Source: Amniculibacterium aquaticum
GTDB taxonomy: Bacteria; Bacteroidota; Bacteroidia; Flavobacteriales; Weeksellaceae
Assembly: GCF_003852705.1 (NCBI RefSeq)
Contig: NZ_REFA01000008.1
Span: forward strand, 1-64,000
Length of the DNA stretch: 64,000 nucleotides
Direction: 5' to 3'
The notes under the pieces are model-generated. The model had not been told where the DNA came from and searched no databases. It saw nothing but the letters and a program-made list of their open reading frames with translations. Position 1 is the stretch's first letter, and every line of letters starts with the position of its first letter. Below, piece after piece: positions 45,502 to 53,776 of this stretch. A program made the translations under genes and the position numbers.

Positions 45502-46143
45502 TTAAATAAACCCAACATGGGTAATGTTTCCTTTTTTCTTTAAAACCAAGAACAAAAGTTTTAAAGAATTTTCATCTTGTTTTTCTATTTCGATCAGGTT
45601 GTTTTTCCCTTTCAAGGGATATGTTTTTTCAGTGTTTTTTACAACATAATTGTTAAAATCAGCATTAAGATGGATCAAGACGGCTTCATCTGCAACTTGG
45701 TTGATGGCAATGCTGTCGTTAAAAAGTCCAATGTCCATTACAGCAACTTTGCTCAGATTGGGAATTTCTCCAAACTGAAATTGTCTAAGCAGTTGCTGGG
45801 CTTCATCCGATTTCAATCCCAATTCTATTCTTCTTTGTCCACGGGGCGATGTTTTATCCAAATCTTTGATGTTGGTCATCACCTTTGTAAATTTTTGATA
45901 CATCACCTTGTCGCCACAATTTTCAACAAAAGTGGCTACGGCCATTCGGATCATTTTGCTGGCTTTCGAGCAATGTCCAAACTCAGTAGAATTTTCTTTA
46001 ACCTTTTTATAATTGGGATTGTTGGCAAAAGCTTCCGTACTGAAACCACTTTTTTTTCTCACCACCGGAACTCCGTTGAGGTTGTAAAAAACAAGGTCAT
46101 CAATGCTGCCTCGTACTTCTTTCAGATCGTTGTATTTTGCCAT
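45502..46143 (-). CDS. Conserved protein of unknown function
   Basis: 213 residues from ATG 46143 (MAKYNDLKEVRGSIDDL). The in-frame ATG at 46161 lies inside the promoter box and is rejected. No signal peptide or membrane helix. It has a basic middle (FTKVMTNIKDLDKTSPRGQRRIELGL) and a beta-rich C-terminus. I do not recognise the family; it looks like a Bacteroidota-specific cytosolic protein. Confidence 0.65.
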   Translation of the reverse strand: MAKYNDLKEVRGSIDDLVFYNLNGVPVVRKKSGFSTEAFANNPNYKKVKENSTEFGHCSKASKMIRMAVATFVENCGDKVMYQKFTKVMTNIKDLDKTSPRGQRRIELGLKSDEAQQLLRQFQFGEIPNLSKVAVMDIGLFNDSIAINQVADEAVLIHLNADFNNYVVKNTEKTYPLKGKNNLIEIEKQDENSLKLLFLVLKKKGNITHVGFI

Positions 46144-46158
46144 ATTTTTTATGAAGAA

Positions 46159-46166
46159 CAAATGTA
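46159..46166 (-). promoter_or_regulatory. -7 box for the unknown gene at 45502-46143
   Basis: TACATTTG on the minus strand, 15 nt before ATG 46143. Confidence 0.55.
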
Positions 46167-46231
46167 GAATTTTTCATCAAATTGGCAAAGTTGTAGTATA
46201 AGTTGTTGTGAAAAATTCTGAAAAAATAGAG

Positions 46232-46239
46232 TATATTTG
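46232..46239 (+). promoter_or_regulatory. -7 box for the NlpC/P60 lipoprotein
   Basis: TATATTTG with TTG (46206-46208) 23 nt upstream; 17 nt before ATG 46257. Confidence 0.65.
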
Positions 46240-46256
46240 TTGCAATTAATTGGCTT

Positions 46257-46790
46257 ATGAAGCGTATTGGGATGGCTTTGGTATCGGTGTCTTTATTTTT
46301 GGTCTCTTGTGGAGCCAAAAAAGTAACGGCATACCCTACTTCTACCAAAACAAAAACTGAAAATTTAAGAAAATTAGAATCTAAAAATACAGGCGTTTTT
46401 TCTAGATATGCCAAAAATATTCTAAAATCGGCAGATCAATATTTGGGAGTTCCATACCGATACGGTGGAGCTACAGCAGAAGGGTTTGATTGTTCGGGCT
46501 TGGTATGTAAGGTGTTTGACGAGAACAATAAAAAGTTACCACGAAGATCCGAAGATCAATCCAAATTAGGAGATCGTATTGACATTGATGAGGTGAAACC
46601 TGGAGATCTTTTATTTTTTGCAACCGGCGGTGGCACTCGCGTTTCTCATGTCGGCATTGTTCATGAAATTGAAAATCTTGGCGAAATACGATTCATCCAT
46701 GCATCTACCTCCAAAGGGGTTGTCGTGTCTTCGTTGAACGAAAAATATTGGAACAAAGCCTTTCTTTTTGCTAGAAGATTGAATGATTAA
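46257..46790 (+). CDS. NlpC/P60 lipoprotein peptidase (C40)
   Basis: 177 residues. Lipoprotein signal with lipobox LVSC (Cys19). A linker, then the C40 domain: LGVPYRYGGATAEGFDCSGLV (catalytic Cys), RRSEDQSKLG, KPGDLLFFATGGG, VSHVGIVHE (catalytic His). Predicted to cut the gamma-D-Glu-to-diamino-acid bond or related bonds in peptidoglycan at the outer-membrane inner leaflet. Confidence 0.92.
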   Translation: MKRIGMALVSVSLFLVSCGAKKVTAYPTSTKTKTENLRKLESKNTGVFSRYAKNILKSADQYLGVPYRYGGATAEGFDCSGLVCKVFDENNKKLPRRSEDQSKLGDRIDIDEVKPGDLLFFATGGGTRVSHVGIVHEIENLGEIRFIHASTSKGVVVSSLNEKYWNKAFLFARRLND

Positions 46791-46843
46791 ATTCAATAGT
46801 ATTTCAATACCCAATGCTGGTTCGAGCGTCTTGCCGTCCGCTC

Positions 46844-46870
46844 TCGCACGATTTTATAGTGTGGTAGGTT
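46844..46870 (+). repeat. 27-bp direct repeat, left of the toxin-antitoxin pair
   Basis: TCGCACGATT...GGTAGGTT matches 25 of 27 bases at 47660-47686. Its core CACGAT...GTG is an inverted repeat. A second shared block (GCTGGT..GAGCGTC) lies just before it at 46815-46830. Confidence 0.75.
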
Positions 46871-47031
46871 CAAAAAAAATAGATAACTTTAGCTAAAAGT
46901 TTGTTTAATGAGCCGTAATTGAAAAAGGATTGTTAGATAATGTCGTATTTAGAATGTTTGATTTTTAAGATGTCCACACAAAAGGATTGACTTCGTCGAA
47001 TTTCATTTCGTGCGGTAGTGGGGTGTTGGTT
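46871..47031. other. AT-rich spacer between repeat and toxin gene
   Basis: No reading frame, tRNA or clear hairpin seen. Part of the segment bounded by the two direct repeats. Confidence 0.5.
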
Positions 47032-47346
47032 TTAAAGATTAGGATATTTCTCCGGATTTTGGAAAGTGTTAAAAACAGAGTAAATGTAAACTGTCTTTTC
47101 GTCTTCGTAAATTTCAAAGAAAACGAGGTACGGCATGTGTTTAAACGGCAATGCTCTGATATTTTTGTGTCGAAATTGGAAAAACGGATTGAACTCCAAA
47201 GCGTCTAAAGCATCATTCAGTTGTGTTCTGAAGTTGTACTCCCCATTTTCAGATTTTGAACTATGGTATTCTATTGCCTGCTCAATTTCTTTATCAGCAA
47301 TGCTAGAAAATAGGAGTTTATAATTTGTGTTTTCTTGTGAGTTCAT
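47032..47346 (-). CDS. RelE/ParE-family toxin
   Basis: 104 residues. YKLLFSSIADKEIEQAIEYHSSKSENGEYNFRTQLNDALDALEFNPFFQFRHKNIRALPFKHMPYLVFFEIYEDEKTVYI read in blocks shows the ParE/RelE fold: N-terminal two-helix hairpin then a beta sheet with the RALPFKHMPYLVFF core. The start overlaps the end of the antitoxin gene by 29 bp. Target (ribosome or gyrase) cannot be told from sequence. Confidence 0.85.
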   Translation of the reverse strand: MNSQENTNYKLLFSSIADKEIEQAIEYHSSKSENGEYNFRTQLNDALDALEFNPFFQFRHKNIRALPFKHMPYLVFFEIYEDEKTVYIYSVFNTFQNPEKYPNL

Positions 47347-47542
47347 CTCGGGAAATAAAGCTTTTTTTATCTTGTTGTAATGCTTTTTCCAGTATTCTTT
47401 TTTGCTGTTCAGAAATCAAAGGAAAATCTTCATTTTCATTTGGAATAATAATAATTTCTACACTTTTGGCATTAAAATCCTTTGGAAGCGACACATTAAA
47501 AGAATGGTCTTTCACTTCTACAAATTGTCTAATCGCATTCAT
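47318..47542 (-). CDS. Antitoxin partner of the RelE/ParE toxin
   Basis: 74 residues from ATG 47542 (MNAIRQFVEVKDHSFNVSLP); ATG 47548 is the alternative. A longer open frame to 47728 is rejected because it runs through repeat DNA. The N-terminal half is beta-like (HSFNVSLPKDFNAKSVEIIII) and the C-terminal half is helical and charged, as expected for a toxin-binding tail. It precedes and overlaps the toxin gene, the normal antitoxin-first order. Autoregulation is likely but no operator is identified. Confidence 0.8.
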   Translation of the reverse strand: MNAIRQFVEVKDHSFNVSLPKDFNAKSVEIIIIPNENEDFPLISEQQKRILEKALQQDKKSFISRDELTRKHKL

Positions 47543-47659
47543 AATCATAAAATTTTCTATACAAACATACAAAAATTCTGCTTTCTTTATAAAGGGAAAA
47601 AAAGTAAAATAAGATATTGAAAAACATAAACTTCTAATAAAGGAACCTTCCCTCCACTG

Positions 47660-47686
47660 TCGCACGATTGTATCGTGTGGTAGGTT
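47660..47686 (+). repeat. 27-bp direct repeat, right of the toxin-antitoxin pair
   Basis: Partner of 46844-46870 with two mismatches, same orientation. The related GCTGGT..GAGCGTC block follows it at 47694-47708, whereas at the left copy that block comes before it. Confidence 0.75.
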
Positions 47687-47781
47687 TCCCCACGCTGGTG
47701 TGAGCGTCCCACTCGTACCCATAAACAATAAGAAATGAGTAGAAAATATAAATTCAAAGAAAAAGACGGAGCAAATTTTAT

Positions 47782-47789
47782 TAGTTTTG
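47782..47789 (+). promoter_or_regulatory. -7 box for dapD
   Basis: TAGTTTTG, 34 nt before the dapD ATG. Confidence 0.5.
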
Positions 47790-47823
47790 CAGATACAAAA
47801 TTGTAAAATTTAAATAAAATAAT

Positions 47824-48633
47824 ATGTTGCAACAAACAATCGAAAACATTTGGGAGAATAGAGAATTGCTTCAAGATCCTGCCAATCAGGAAATTATCAG
47901 AACGGTGATCCATCAGTTGGATTTGGGTGAACTTCGTGTAGCAGAACCTACAGAAAACGGTTGGAAAGTAAACGAATGGGTGAAAAAAGCCGTAGTCATG
48001 TATTTCCCAATTCAAAAAATGGAAACCATTGAGGTGGGATGTTTCGAGTTTCACGATAAAATTCCGTTGAAGAAAAATTATGCTGAAAAAGGAGTAAGAG
48101 TTGTGCCACATGCCATTGCAAGACACGGATGTTTTGTAGCGCCTGGCGTTATTATGATGCCGTCTTATGTTAATATTGGTGCGTATGTCGATAGCGGAAC
48201 CATGGTAGATACTTGGGCTACCGTAGGATCTTGCGCACAAATCGGTAAAAATGTTCACCTTAGTGGTGGCGTTGGTATTGGTGGTGTTTTGGAACCTTTG
48301 CAGGCTGCTCCCGTAATTATTGAAGACGATTGTTTTGTGGGTTCAAGATGCATTGTTGTAGAAGGGGTTCATGTGGAAAAAGAAGCGGTTTTGGGTGCCA
48401 ATGTCGTATTGACGGCTTCAACAAAAATCATTGATATTACAGGTGATGAACCGGTTGAATTGAAGGGAAGAGTGCCGGCCAGATCGGTGGTGATCCCAGG
48501 TTCTTATACCAAAAAATTCCCGGCAGGAGAGTATCAAGTTCCTTGTGCTTTGATCATCGGAAAAAGAAAAGAATCAACCGACAAAAAAACCTCTTTGAAC
48601 GATGCTCTTAGAGAAAATAATGTTGCCGTATAA
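47824..48633 (+). CDS. dapD: Tetrahydrodipicolinate N-succinyltransferase
   Basis: 269 residues. An N-terminal helical domain and a left-handed beta-helix made of hexapeptide repeats (about 100-220) with GVRVVPHAIARHGCFVAPGVIMMPSYVNIGAY and SGGVGIGGVLEP. C-terminal DKKTSLNDALRE. Uses succinyl-CoA in the lysine/diaminopimelate pathway. Confidence 0.95.
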   Translation: MLQQTIENIWENRELLQDPANQEIIRTVIHQLDLGELRVAEPTENGWKVNEWVKKAVVMYFPIQKMETIEVGCFEFHDKIPLKKNYAEKGVRVVPHAIARHGCFVAPGVIMMPSYVNIGAYVDSGTMVDTWATVGSCAQIGKNVHLSGGVGIGGVLEPLQAAPVIIEDDCFVGSRCIVVEGVHVEKEAVLGANVVLTASTKIIDITGDEPVELKGRVPARSVVIPGSYTKKFPAGEYQVPCALIIGKRKESTDKKTSLNDALRENNVAV

Positions 48634-48656
48634 GCAATAACTCTTTTCTATTAGAA

Positions 48657-48695
48657 AAAAAACTCTTTGAATGTTGTTTCAGAGAGTTTTTTTTG
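48657..48695 (+). terminator. Terminator of dapD
   Basis: AACTCTTTGA / TCAGAGAGTT stem with one bulge, then eight T. Confidence 0.8.
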
Positions 48696-48777
48696 GTCAT
48701 AATATGACGAATGTCGATTTGAGTTATTATAAAATGAATTTCGTTATTTTCGAATGATCAAATGTGAAACTACCGAT

Positions 48778-48820
48778 AGGATTGCCCCATGCAATCCTTA
48801 CCAATAATCAAACAATTGGT
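48778..48820. repeat. Two consecutive short stem-loops
   Basis: AGGATTGC / GCAATCCT (8 bp, loop CCCAT) followed at once by ACCAAT / ATTGGT (6 bp). They lie in the 272-bp gap between dapD and the glycosyltransferase operon. No T-run follows, so they are not terminators. A further GATTATCGATAATT near-palindrome lies at 48833-48846. Confidence 0.5.
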
Positions 48821-48905
48821 TGAAACCCCCGATGATTATCGATAATTCGTTTTGTTGCTTCACGATACTTTAGTATTTTTACCCATTAACTAAATTTTGT
48901 ACTAA

Positions 48906-50078
48906 GTGAAAGAAAAGTTTATTTCTTTTTTTACCCGTTTTCCCATTGTTGCTGCAATTTATATTCTTGTTGCAGGGCTTACGGCGTTTTCAAAATACCA
49001 AAGAGGACCGGAGAGTTATAACAATTATTTATTGTTCAAAAATGTTTTTGTACACACCAGCGAGAAGCTGAATTTATACTCACTGTATCCGGAACTGTAC
49101 TTTGATAGCAACCATTACGGAGTTTTTTTCTCAGTGCTTATTGTTCCATTTGCCGTATTGCCGGACGGTTTTGGAATGGTTTTGTGGAATGTTGCCAATG
49201 TTCTGTTATTTCTATTCGCCATTTATAAACTCCCTTTTACCGAAACTCAAAAGTCACTTTTTGCTTGGCTTTGCATTCAAGAATACATTACTGCAGCTCT
49301 TTATTTTCAGTTTAATATTGCACTTACAGGTCTTTTAATGCTTTCGGCTGTGGCTGTTTTAAGAGGTAGAGAAATTCATTCGGCTTTTTCCATCATGATT
49401 GGGACTTTTGTGAAAATCTACGGAGTGGTCGGGCTTTCGGCATTTTTATTTATGAAAAACAAAACTAAATTTATTGCAGCTTGCTTCGTGTTTGCAATAC
49501 TTTTTTTCTTACTCCCGATGCTGATTTCGGATGCGCATTTCGGTGTACAATCGTATCTGGATTGGTACCAATCGCTTACCGAAAAAAATCTGTCCAATCA
49601 AGTTTTAGGGACAAGGCAAGACTATTCTGTAATGGGCGTCTTTAGACGAATTTTGGGCGATGCTTCCTTGCCAACTTTGTGGTTTCTAATCCCGGGTATG
49701 GTGGTCTTTGCTTTGCCGTATCTACGATTCAATCAATATAAATTGCCTGCGTTCCAAATGATGATATTGGCATCAACATTATTGTTTCTAGTGCTCTTTA
49801 GTTCCGGATCGGAGTCGCCAACCTACATCATCGCTGTTTCTGGGGTGATGATATGGTTTTTGATGCAGAAAAATAAAAACAAATTGGATGTTGCTCTTTT
49901 GATTTTCGTGATTGTTCTTACATGTTTCGGGTTTTCGGATGTATTCCCAAAATCTTTTAAAGAAAACTACATAATGAAATATTCTCTGAAAGCCGTCCCT
50001 TGTATTTTGGTGTGGATGAAAATAATTTACGAATTGCTTACCCGTGATTTCGAGAAAGATTATATTTTAGCAAAATGA
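48906..50078 (+). CDS. DUF2029/GT87-type glycosyltransferase, membrane
   Basis: 390 residues from GTG 48906, about ten membrane helices. The first external loop has FDSNHYGVFFSVLIVPFAVLP and a later loop SYLDWYQSLTEKNLSNQ, as in the polyprenyl-phosphate-sugar using GT-C family GT87. Probably adds a sugar to a glycolipid or polysaccharide on the periplasmic side. First gene of a three-gene overlapping operon. Confidence 0.8.
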   Translation: MKEKFISFFTRFPIVAAIYILVAGLTAFSKYQRGPESYNNYLLFKNVFVHTSEKLNLYSLYPELYFDSNHYGVFFSVLIVPFAVLPDGFGMVLWNVANVLLFLFAIYKLPFTETQKSLFAWLCIQEYITAALYFQFNIALTGLLMLSAVAVLRGREIHSAFSIMIGTFVKIYGVVGLSAFLFMKNKTKFIAACFVFAILFFLLPMLISDAHFGVQSYLDWYQSLTEKNLSNQVLGTRQDYSVMGVFRRILGDASLPTLWFLIPGMVVFALPYLRFNQYKLPAFQMMILASTLLFLVLFSSGSESPTYIIAVSGVMIWFLMQKNKNKLDVALLIFVIVLTCFGFSDVFPKSFKENYIMKYSLKAVPCILVWMKIIYELLTRDFEKDYILAK

Positions 50079-50998
50079 AAAGCATCAGCATTGTAATTCC
50101 AGCCTATAATGAAGAGGGAAATCTTAGAAAAATCAGAGAAGAAATAGATTTGGTTTTTCAAAATTTACCCACTTATCGATACGAAATTATTTTTGTTAAT
50201 GATGGCAGTCGGGACAATACTCAAGAGATTTTAGAAATCATGTCCACGGAGTTTTCAGAAGTGAAATTTATAGAATTTTCAAGAAATTTTGGCCATCAAA
50301 ATGCGGTGAAAGCGGGTCTGGATTTTGCCATGGGCAATGCAGTAATCTCAATGGATGCCGACCTTCAGCACCCACCAAAAGTAATTTTGGAGCTGATCAA
50401 AAAATGGGAAGAAGGTTACGACTTGGTCTATACTCTGAGAAAATACAACCAAGCAACATCACCGTTTAAAAAATTGACTTCCAATTTTTTCTATAAAATT
50501 TTAGTCTCACTTTCCGATGTCGAGTTGGAAAAAGGAAGCTCGGATTTCAGGTTGATGGATGCTTCTGTAGTCGAAATTATGCGCCAAGCCGATGAATCGG
50601 ATTTGTTCCTTCGTGGACTTTCCAAATGGGTGGGCTTTAGACAATATGCCGTTCATTATACGGCAGACGATCGTTTCTCCGGAAGCAGCAAATACAGTTT
50701 GAAAAAAATGTTCAAATTTGCTTTTACAGGCATCACGGCTTTTTCGGTGAAACCCTTATATTTAGCTTCTTATCTTGGGTTTTTCTTTTCTTTTTTAGGG
50801 TTGCTGTACATTCCGTATGTGGTTTATGCCTTCATCAGCAAAACAGAAATTTCAGGTTGGGCATCGCTTATCATGACGGTGGTTTTTTTTGGTGGTGTGC
50901 AGCTCATCATTCTCGGGATATTGGGCATCTACATTGGGAAAATGTTCAAACAAATGAAAAATAGACCCAATTATATTGTTAGGTCCAAAAATTTTTAA
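50075..50998 (+). CDS. Family 2 glycosyltransferase, GtrB/DPM1-like
   Basis: 307 residues. GT-A domain with VIPAYNEEGNL, FVNDGSRDNT, FSRNFGHQNAVKAG, MDADLQHPP, then two C-terminal membrane helices (SYLGFFFSFLGLLYIPYVVYAF and IMTVVFFGGVQLIILGILGIYIG). Likely makes polyprenyl-phosphate-sugar, the donor for the GT87 enzyme. ATGA overlap with the previous gene. Confidence 0.88.
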   Translation: MKSISIVIPAYNEEGNLRKIREEIDLVFQNLPTYRYEIIFVNDGSRDNTQEILEIMSTEFSEVKFIEFSRNFGHQNAVKAGLDFAMGNAVISMDADLQHPPKVILELIKKWEEGYDLVYTLRKYNQATSPFKKLTSNFFYKILVSLSDVELEKGSSDFRLMDASVVEIMRQADESDLFLRGLSKWVGFRQYAVHYTADDRFSGSSKYSLKKMFKFAFTGITAFSVKPLYLASYLGFFFSFLGLLYIPYVVYAFISKTEISGWASLIMTVVFFGGVQLIILGILGIYIGKMFKQMKNRPNYIVRSKNF

Positions 50999-52101
50999 TG
51001 ATGAAGATAGGGTACGATGCCAAACGGCTTTTTCATAATGCCTCTGGATTGGGCAATTATTCTCGGGATTTAGTCAGGATTGTCGCTCAGTTTTATCCTG
51101 AAAACTTGTATGTCGTTTTTGCAAAATCACCTTCTGAAAGAGCAAAGTCTTTGTTAGAAGTATCAAATGTTTTTTTTAGAAAAATATCAGGAGCTAAGTT
51201 TGGACGACAACTTCAAATGGGAAAAGATGCACAAGCTGAGGATTGTGATATCTTCCACGGTCTGTCTGGAGAATTGCCTTTGAAATGGAGCCGTAAACCC
51301 ATTAAAAAAATCGTTACCGTACACGATGTTATCTTCTTAAAATATCCGGAATTTTATTCTTTTTTTGATCGTAAAATCCATGCTTGGAAATTTAAAAATG
51401 CATGTTCGCAAGCCGATTTGGTCGTGGCTATTTCGCAGCAAACAAAAAGCGACATCGTGCAGTACTTCAAAGTTCCGGAAGAGAAAATCCGTGTGGTGTA
51501 CCAATCCTGTCATCAGGCTTTTAAAGTAGAATATTCTGAAAAAGAATTATCAGAAGTTCAGCAAAAATATTCTCTTCCACTTGAGTTTTTATTGAATGTA
51601 GGGACTATAGAAGAGCGAAAGAACCTTTTCTCCGTGGTGAAAGCCATTAAAGGTACCTCCATCCCTTTAGTGGTGGTAGGTAAGGAGACAAAATATTCGG
51701 TTAGAATTAGAAAGTTTATAGAGAAAAATAAGATGCAAAATCAGGTTTTTTTTCTGAAAAATGTATCCATGGAAGATTTGGCAAAAATCTATCAATTGGC
51801 AAGCATCTTTATTTATCCAAGTTTGTACGAGGGTTTTGGTATCCCGATTATCGAGGCGTTGTTTTCTAAAACTCCCGTAATTACAAGCAATCTGAGTTGT
51901 TTGCCAGAAGCAGGCGGGCCGGATTCTTTATACATAGACCCCAATAATACGGACGACATCAGGTCGAAAATCAATTTTCTTTGGGAAAATAAATCCGAAC
52001 GAGATCGACGATCAGAAAGATCTTTTCAATTTGTACAAAAATTCAACGAAGAGCAGATCGCTAAAGAGATGATGGAAGTGTATAAAGAAGTACTAAGTTA
52101 G
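50998..52101 (+). CDS. Family 4 glycosyltransferase
   Basis: 367 residues, GT-B fold. GYDAKRLFHNASGLGNYSRDLV at the N-terminus, VTVHDVIFLKYPEFY, LNVGTIEERKNLFSVVKAIKG and the donor-site motif YPSLYEGFGIPIIEALFSKTPVITSN. Cytosolic, nucleotide-sugar dependent. The start overlaps the stop of the previous gene by one base. Closes the operon. Confidence 0.88.
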   Translation: MMKIGYDAKRLFHNASGLGNYSRDLVRIVAQFYPENLYVVFAKSPSERAKSLLEVSNVFFRKISGAKFGRQLQMGKDAQAEDCDIFHGLSGELPLKWSRKPIKKIVTVHDVIFLKYPEFYSFFDRKIHAWKFKNACSQADLVVAISQQTKSDIVQYFKVPEEKIRVVYQSCHQAFKVEYSEKELSEVQQKYSLPLEFLLNVGTIEERKNLFSVVKAIKGTSIPLVVVGKETKYSVRIRKFIEKNKMQNQVFFLKNVSMEDLAKIYQLASIFIYPSLYEGFGIPIIEALFSKTPVITSNLSCLPEAGGPDSLYIDPNNTDDIRSKINFLWENKSERDRRSERSFQFVQKFNEEQIAKEMMEVYKEVLS

Positions 52102-52124
52102 TTACTCACTATTCAGAATAATTT

Positions 52125-52161
52125 ACAACCACAAACTTTTTATTTGTTTGTGGTTGTTTTT
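52125..52161 (+). terminator. Terminator of the glycosyltransferase operon
   Basis: Twelve-base stem ACAACCACAAAC / GTTTGTGGTTGT with a 9-base loop, then T-rich DNA. Confidence 0.85.
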
Positions 52162-52179
52162 ATTAGAACCTAAAATCTA

Positions 52180-52458
52180 TTATTCGATAAATTTGTTTTG
52201 CTCATTGAGTAAAACACCAGCAAAACCAAAAAATACAACTGCAAATACAGTGAAAGCAATGACCAGAATCCAAATGAGAAACATTCCTCTAGCCCAATTT
52301 TTTCTGTGAATGTTACCGTCTCCTAAAGCCCAGACTAACAAAAGAATCCATCCGATGACTGGGATTCCGGCGAGAACAATATTGATGGCCCAATCACCAC
52401 TGGACAATGTTCTATGTCTGTAGTCGTAAGCTCCGTTGATTTCTTTTTGATTTTCCAT
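52180..52458 (-). CDS. Small two-helix membrane protein
   Basis: 92 residues. A polar N-terminus, helix 1 INIVLAGIPVIGWILLLVWALG, a basic loop (NIHRKNWARG) and helix 2 MFLIWILVIAFTVFAVVFFGFAGVLL. Common in flavobacteria next to dnaJ-like genes as I recall, but I cannot name a family or function. Confidence 0.7.
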   Translation of the reverse strand: MENQKEINGAYDYRHRTLSSGDWAINIVLAGIPVIGWILLLVWALGDGNIHRKNWARGMFLIWILVIAFTVFAVVFFGFAGVLLNEQNKFIE

Positions 52459-52540
52459 TGATTTGTTTTTTTAATTTGAAATAAATGTATGGTTTTTTTC
52501 TTCTTTATGAGTATTTTTTTGCAAGGTATTGTGCAATGGA

Positions 52541-52579
52541 CAAAAAAATCCCCAACACGAATAAAAATGTTGGGGATTT
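52541..52579 (-). terminator. Terminator of grpE-dnaJ
   Basis: AAATCCCCAACA / TGTTGGGGATTT stem, 10-base loop, seven T on the minus strand. Confidence 0.88.
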
Positions 52580-52630
52580 ATGAAGTTGAAATTTGGTATT
52601 GAAAATTTCTAAATAAATTTAAACCGGCTC

Positions 52631-53752
52631 TTAATTGAACATGTCTTTTACCTTGTCGAAAAATGATTTTTCTTTTCCAGACGGTTCGGCAGTCATTTCG
52701 CCGTTTTCCATTTGTTTTTCAAAGAAAGCTTTTTGTTCGGCATTTAGTTTTTGAGGAGTCCAAACATTGATGTGGACAAACATATCGCCTTTGCCATAGC
52801 TGTCGATGCTTGGGAGTCCTTTTCCGCTAAGTCTAAGAATTTTTCCGGATTGTGTACCGGCATCTATTTTTATTTTTACCTTCCCACCTACGGTTGGGAT
52901 TTCTTTTTGAGTTCCCAGAGCGGCTTCTGCAAAAGAAATGTACAATTCTTGGTGCAGGTTGTCACCTTCTCGTTTGATGGTTTTATCTTCTTCTTCCTCA
53001 ACAACAACATAAAGGTCACCAGGGTTGCCACCAAAAGGTGCGTCGTTACCTTTGCCTCTCACATTCAGTTGTATGCCGTCTCTTGCACCTGCCGGAATGT
53101 TGATGGTCACTTCTTCCTCATCTTTTACCAATCCTTGAGCATTTGCACCAGCCGGGATTTTATCGGCCACCTTTCCAAGACCTTGACAAGTGCCACAAGT
53201 GGTTTGTGTTTGCATTTGCCCGAACATGGTGTTCATAACTTTTATTTGAGCACCAGATCCGTGACAGGTCGGACAGGTTTTGGAAGTTACTCCGGCTGCG
53301 GCTTTCATTTTTTTTACCTTGATGGTTTTTTGGGTGCCGTTCACCATTTCTTCCAAGTTTAGTTTTATCCTAACCCTAAGGTTAGATCCTCTAACTTGTT
53401 GTTGTCTTTGCTGTCCACCACCAAAACCACCGCCAAAATGACCGCCAAAGATGTCACCAAACTGGGAGAAAATATCTTCCATGTTCATGCCGCCACCAAA
53501 ACCGCCACCGCCAAAACCACCGTTTCCGCCCATTCCGGCGTGTCCGTATTGGTCATAACGGGCTTTTTTATTGTCGTCACTCAAGATTTCATAGGCTTCA
53601 GCAGCTTCTTTAAATTTATCTTCAGCTTCTTTGTTTCCAGGGTTTTTGTCAGGATGGTATTTGATAGCCATTTTACGGTAGGCTTTCTTAATTTCATCCG
53701 CCGATGCACCTTTGGAGATGCCTAGAACTTCGTAATAGTCGCGTTTTGCCAT
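52631..53752 (-). CDS. dnaJ: Chaperone DnaJ with half zinc domain
   Basis: 373 residues. J domain with HPD at 33-35, a long Gly/Phe region (about 70-115), then a zinc domain with only two CxxCxGxG motifs (CPTCHGSG at 160, CGTCQGLG at 186); by position these are motifs 2 and 3, and the pair forming zinc site I is absent. Two C-terminal substrate domains follow. It stimulates DnaK ATPase and delivers unfolded clients. Transcribed 24 nt after grpE. Confidence 0.93.
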   Translation of the reverse strand: MAKRDYYEVLGISKGASADEIKKAYRKMAIKYHPDKNPGNKEAEDKFKEAAEAYEILSDDNKKARYDQYGHAGMGGNGGFGGGGFGGGMNMEDIFSQFGDIFGGHFGGGFGGGQQRQQQVRGSNLRVRIKLNLEEMVNGTQKTIKVKKMKAAAGVTSKTCPTCHGSGAQIKVMNTMFGQMQTQTTCGTCQGLGKVADKIPAGANAQGLVKDEEEVTINIPAGARDGIQLNVRGKGNDAPFGGNPGDLYVVVEEEEDKTIKREGDNLHQELYISFAEAALGTQKEIPTVGGKVKIKIDAGTQSGKILRLSGKGLPSIDSYGKGDMFVHINVWTPQKLNAEQKAFFEKQMENGEMTAEPSGKEKSFFDKVKDMFN

Positions 53753-53776
53753 TTTTTTTACTTTTCTTGGGGTCTA

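Noticed and set aside
47543-47728. Longer N-terminus for the antitoxin
   Set aside because: The extra 62 residues are translated from repeat DNA and a T-rich segment and do not resemble an antitoxin.
47587-48258. 223-codon frame opposite dapD
   Set aside because: Antisense shadow of dapD that also crosses the 27-bp repeat; composition is not protein-like.
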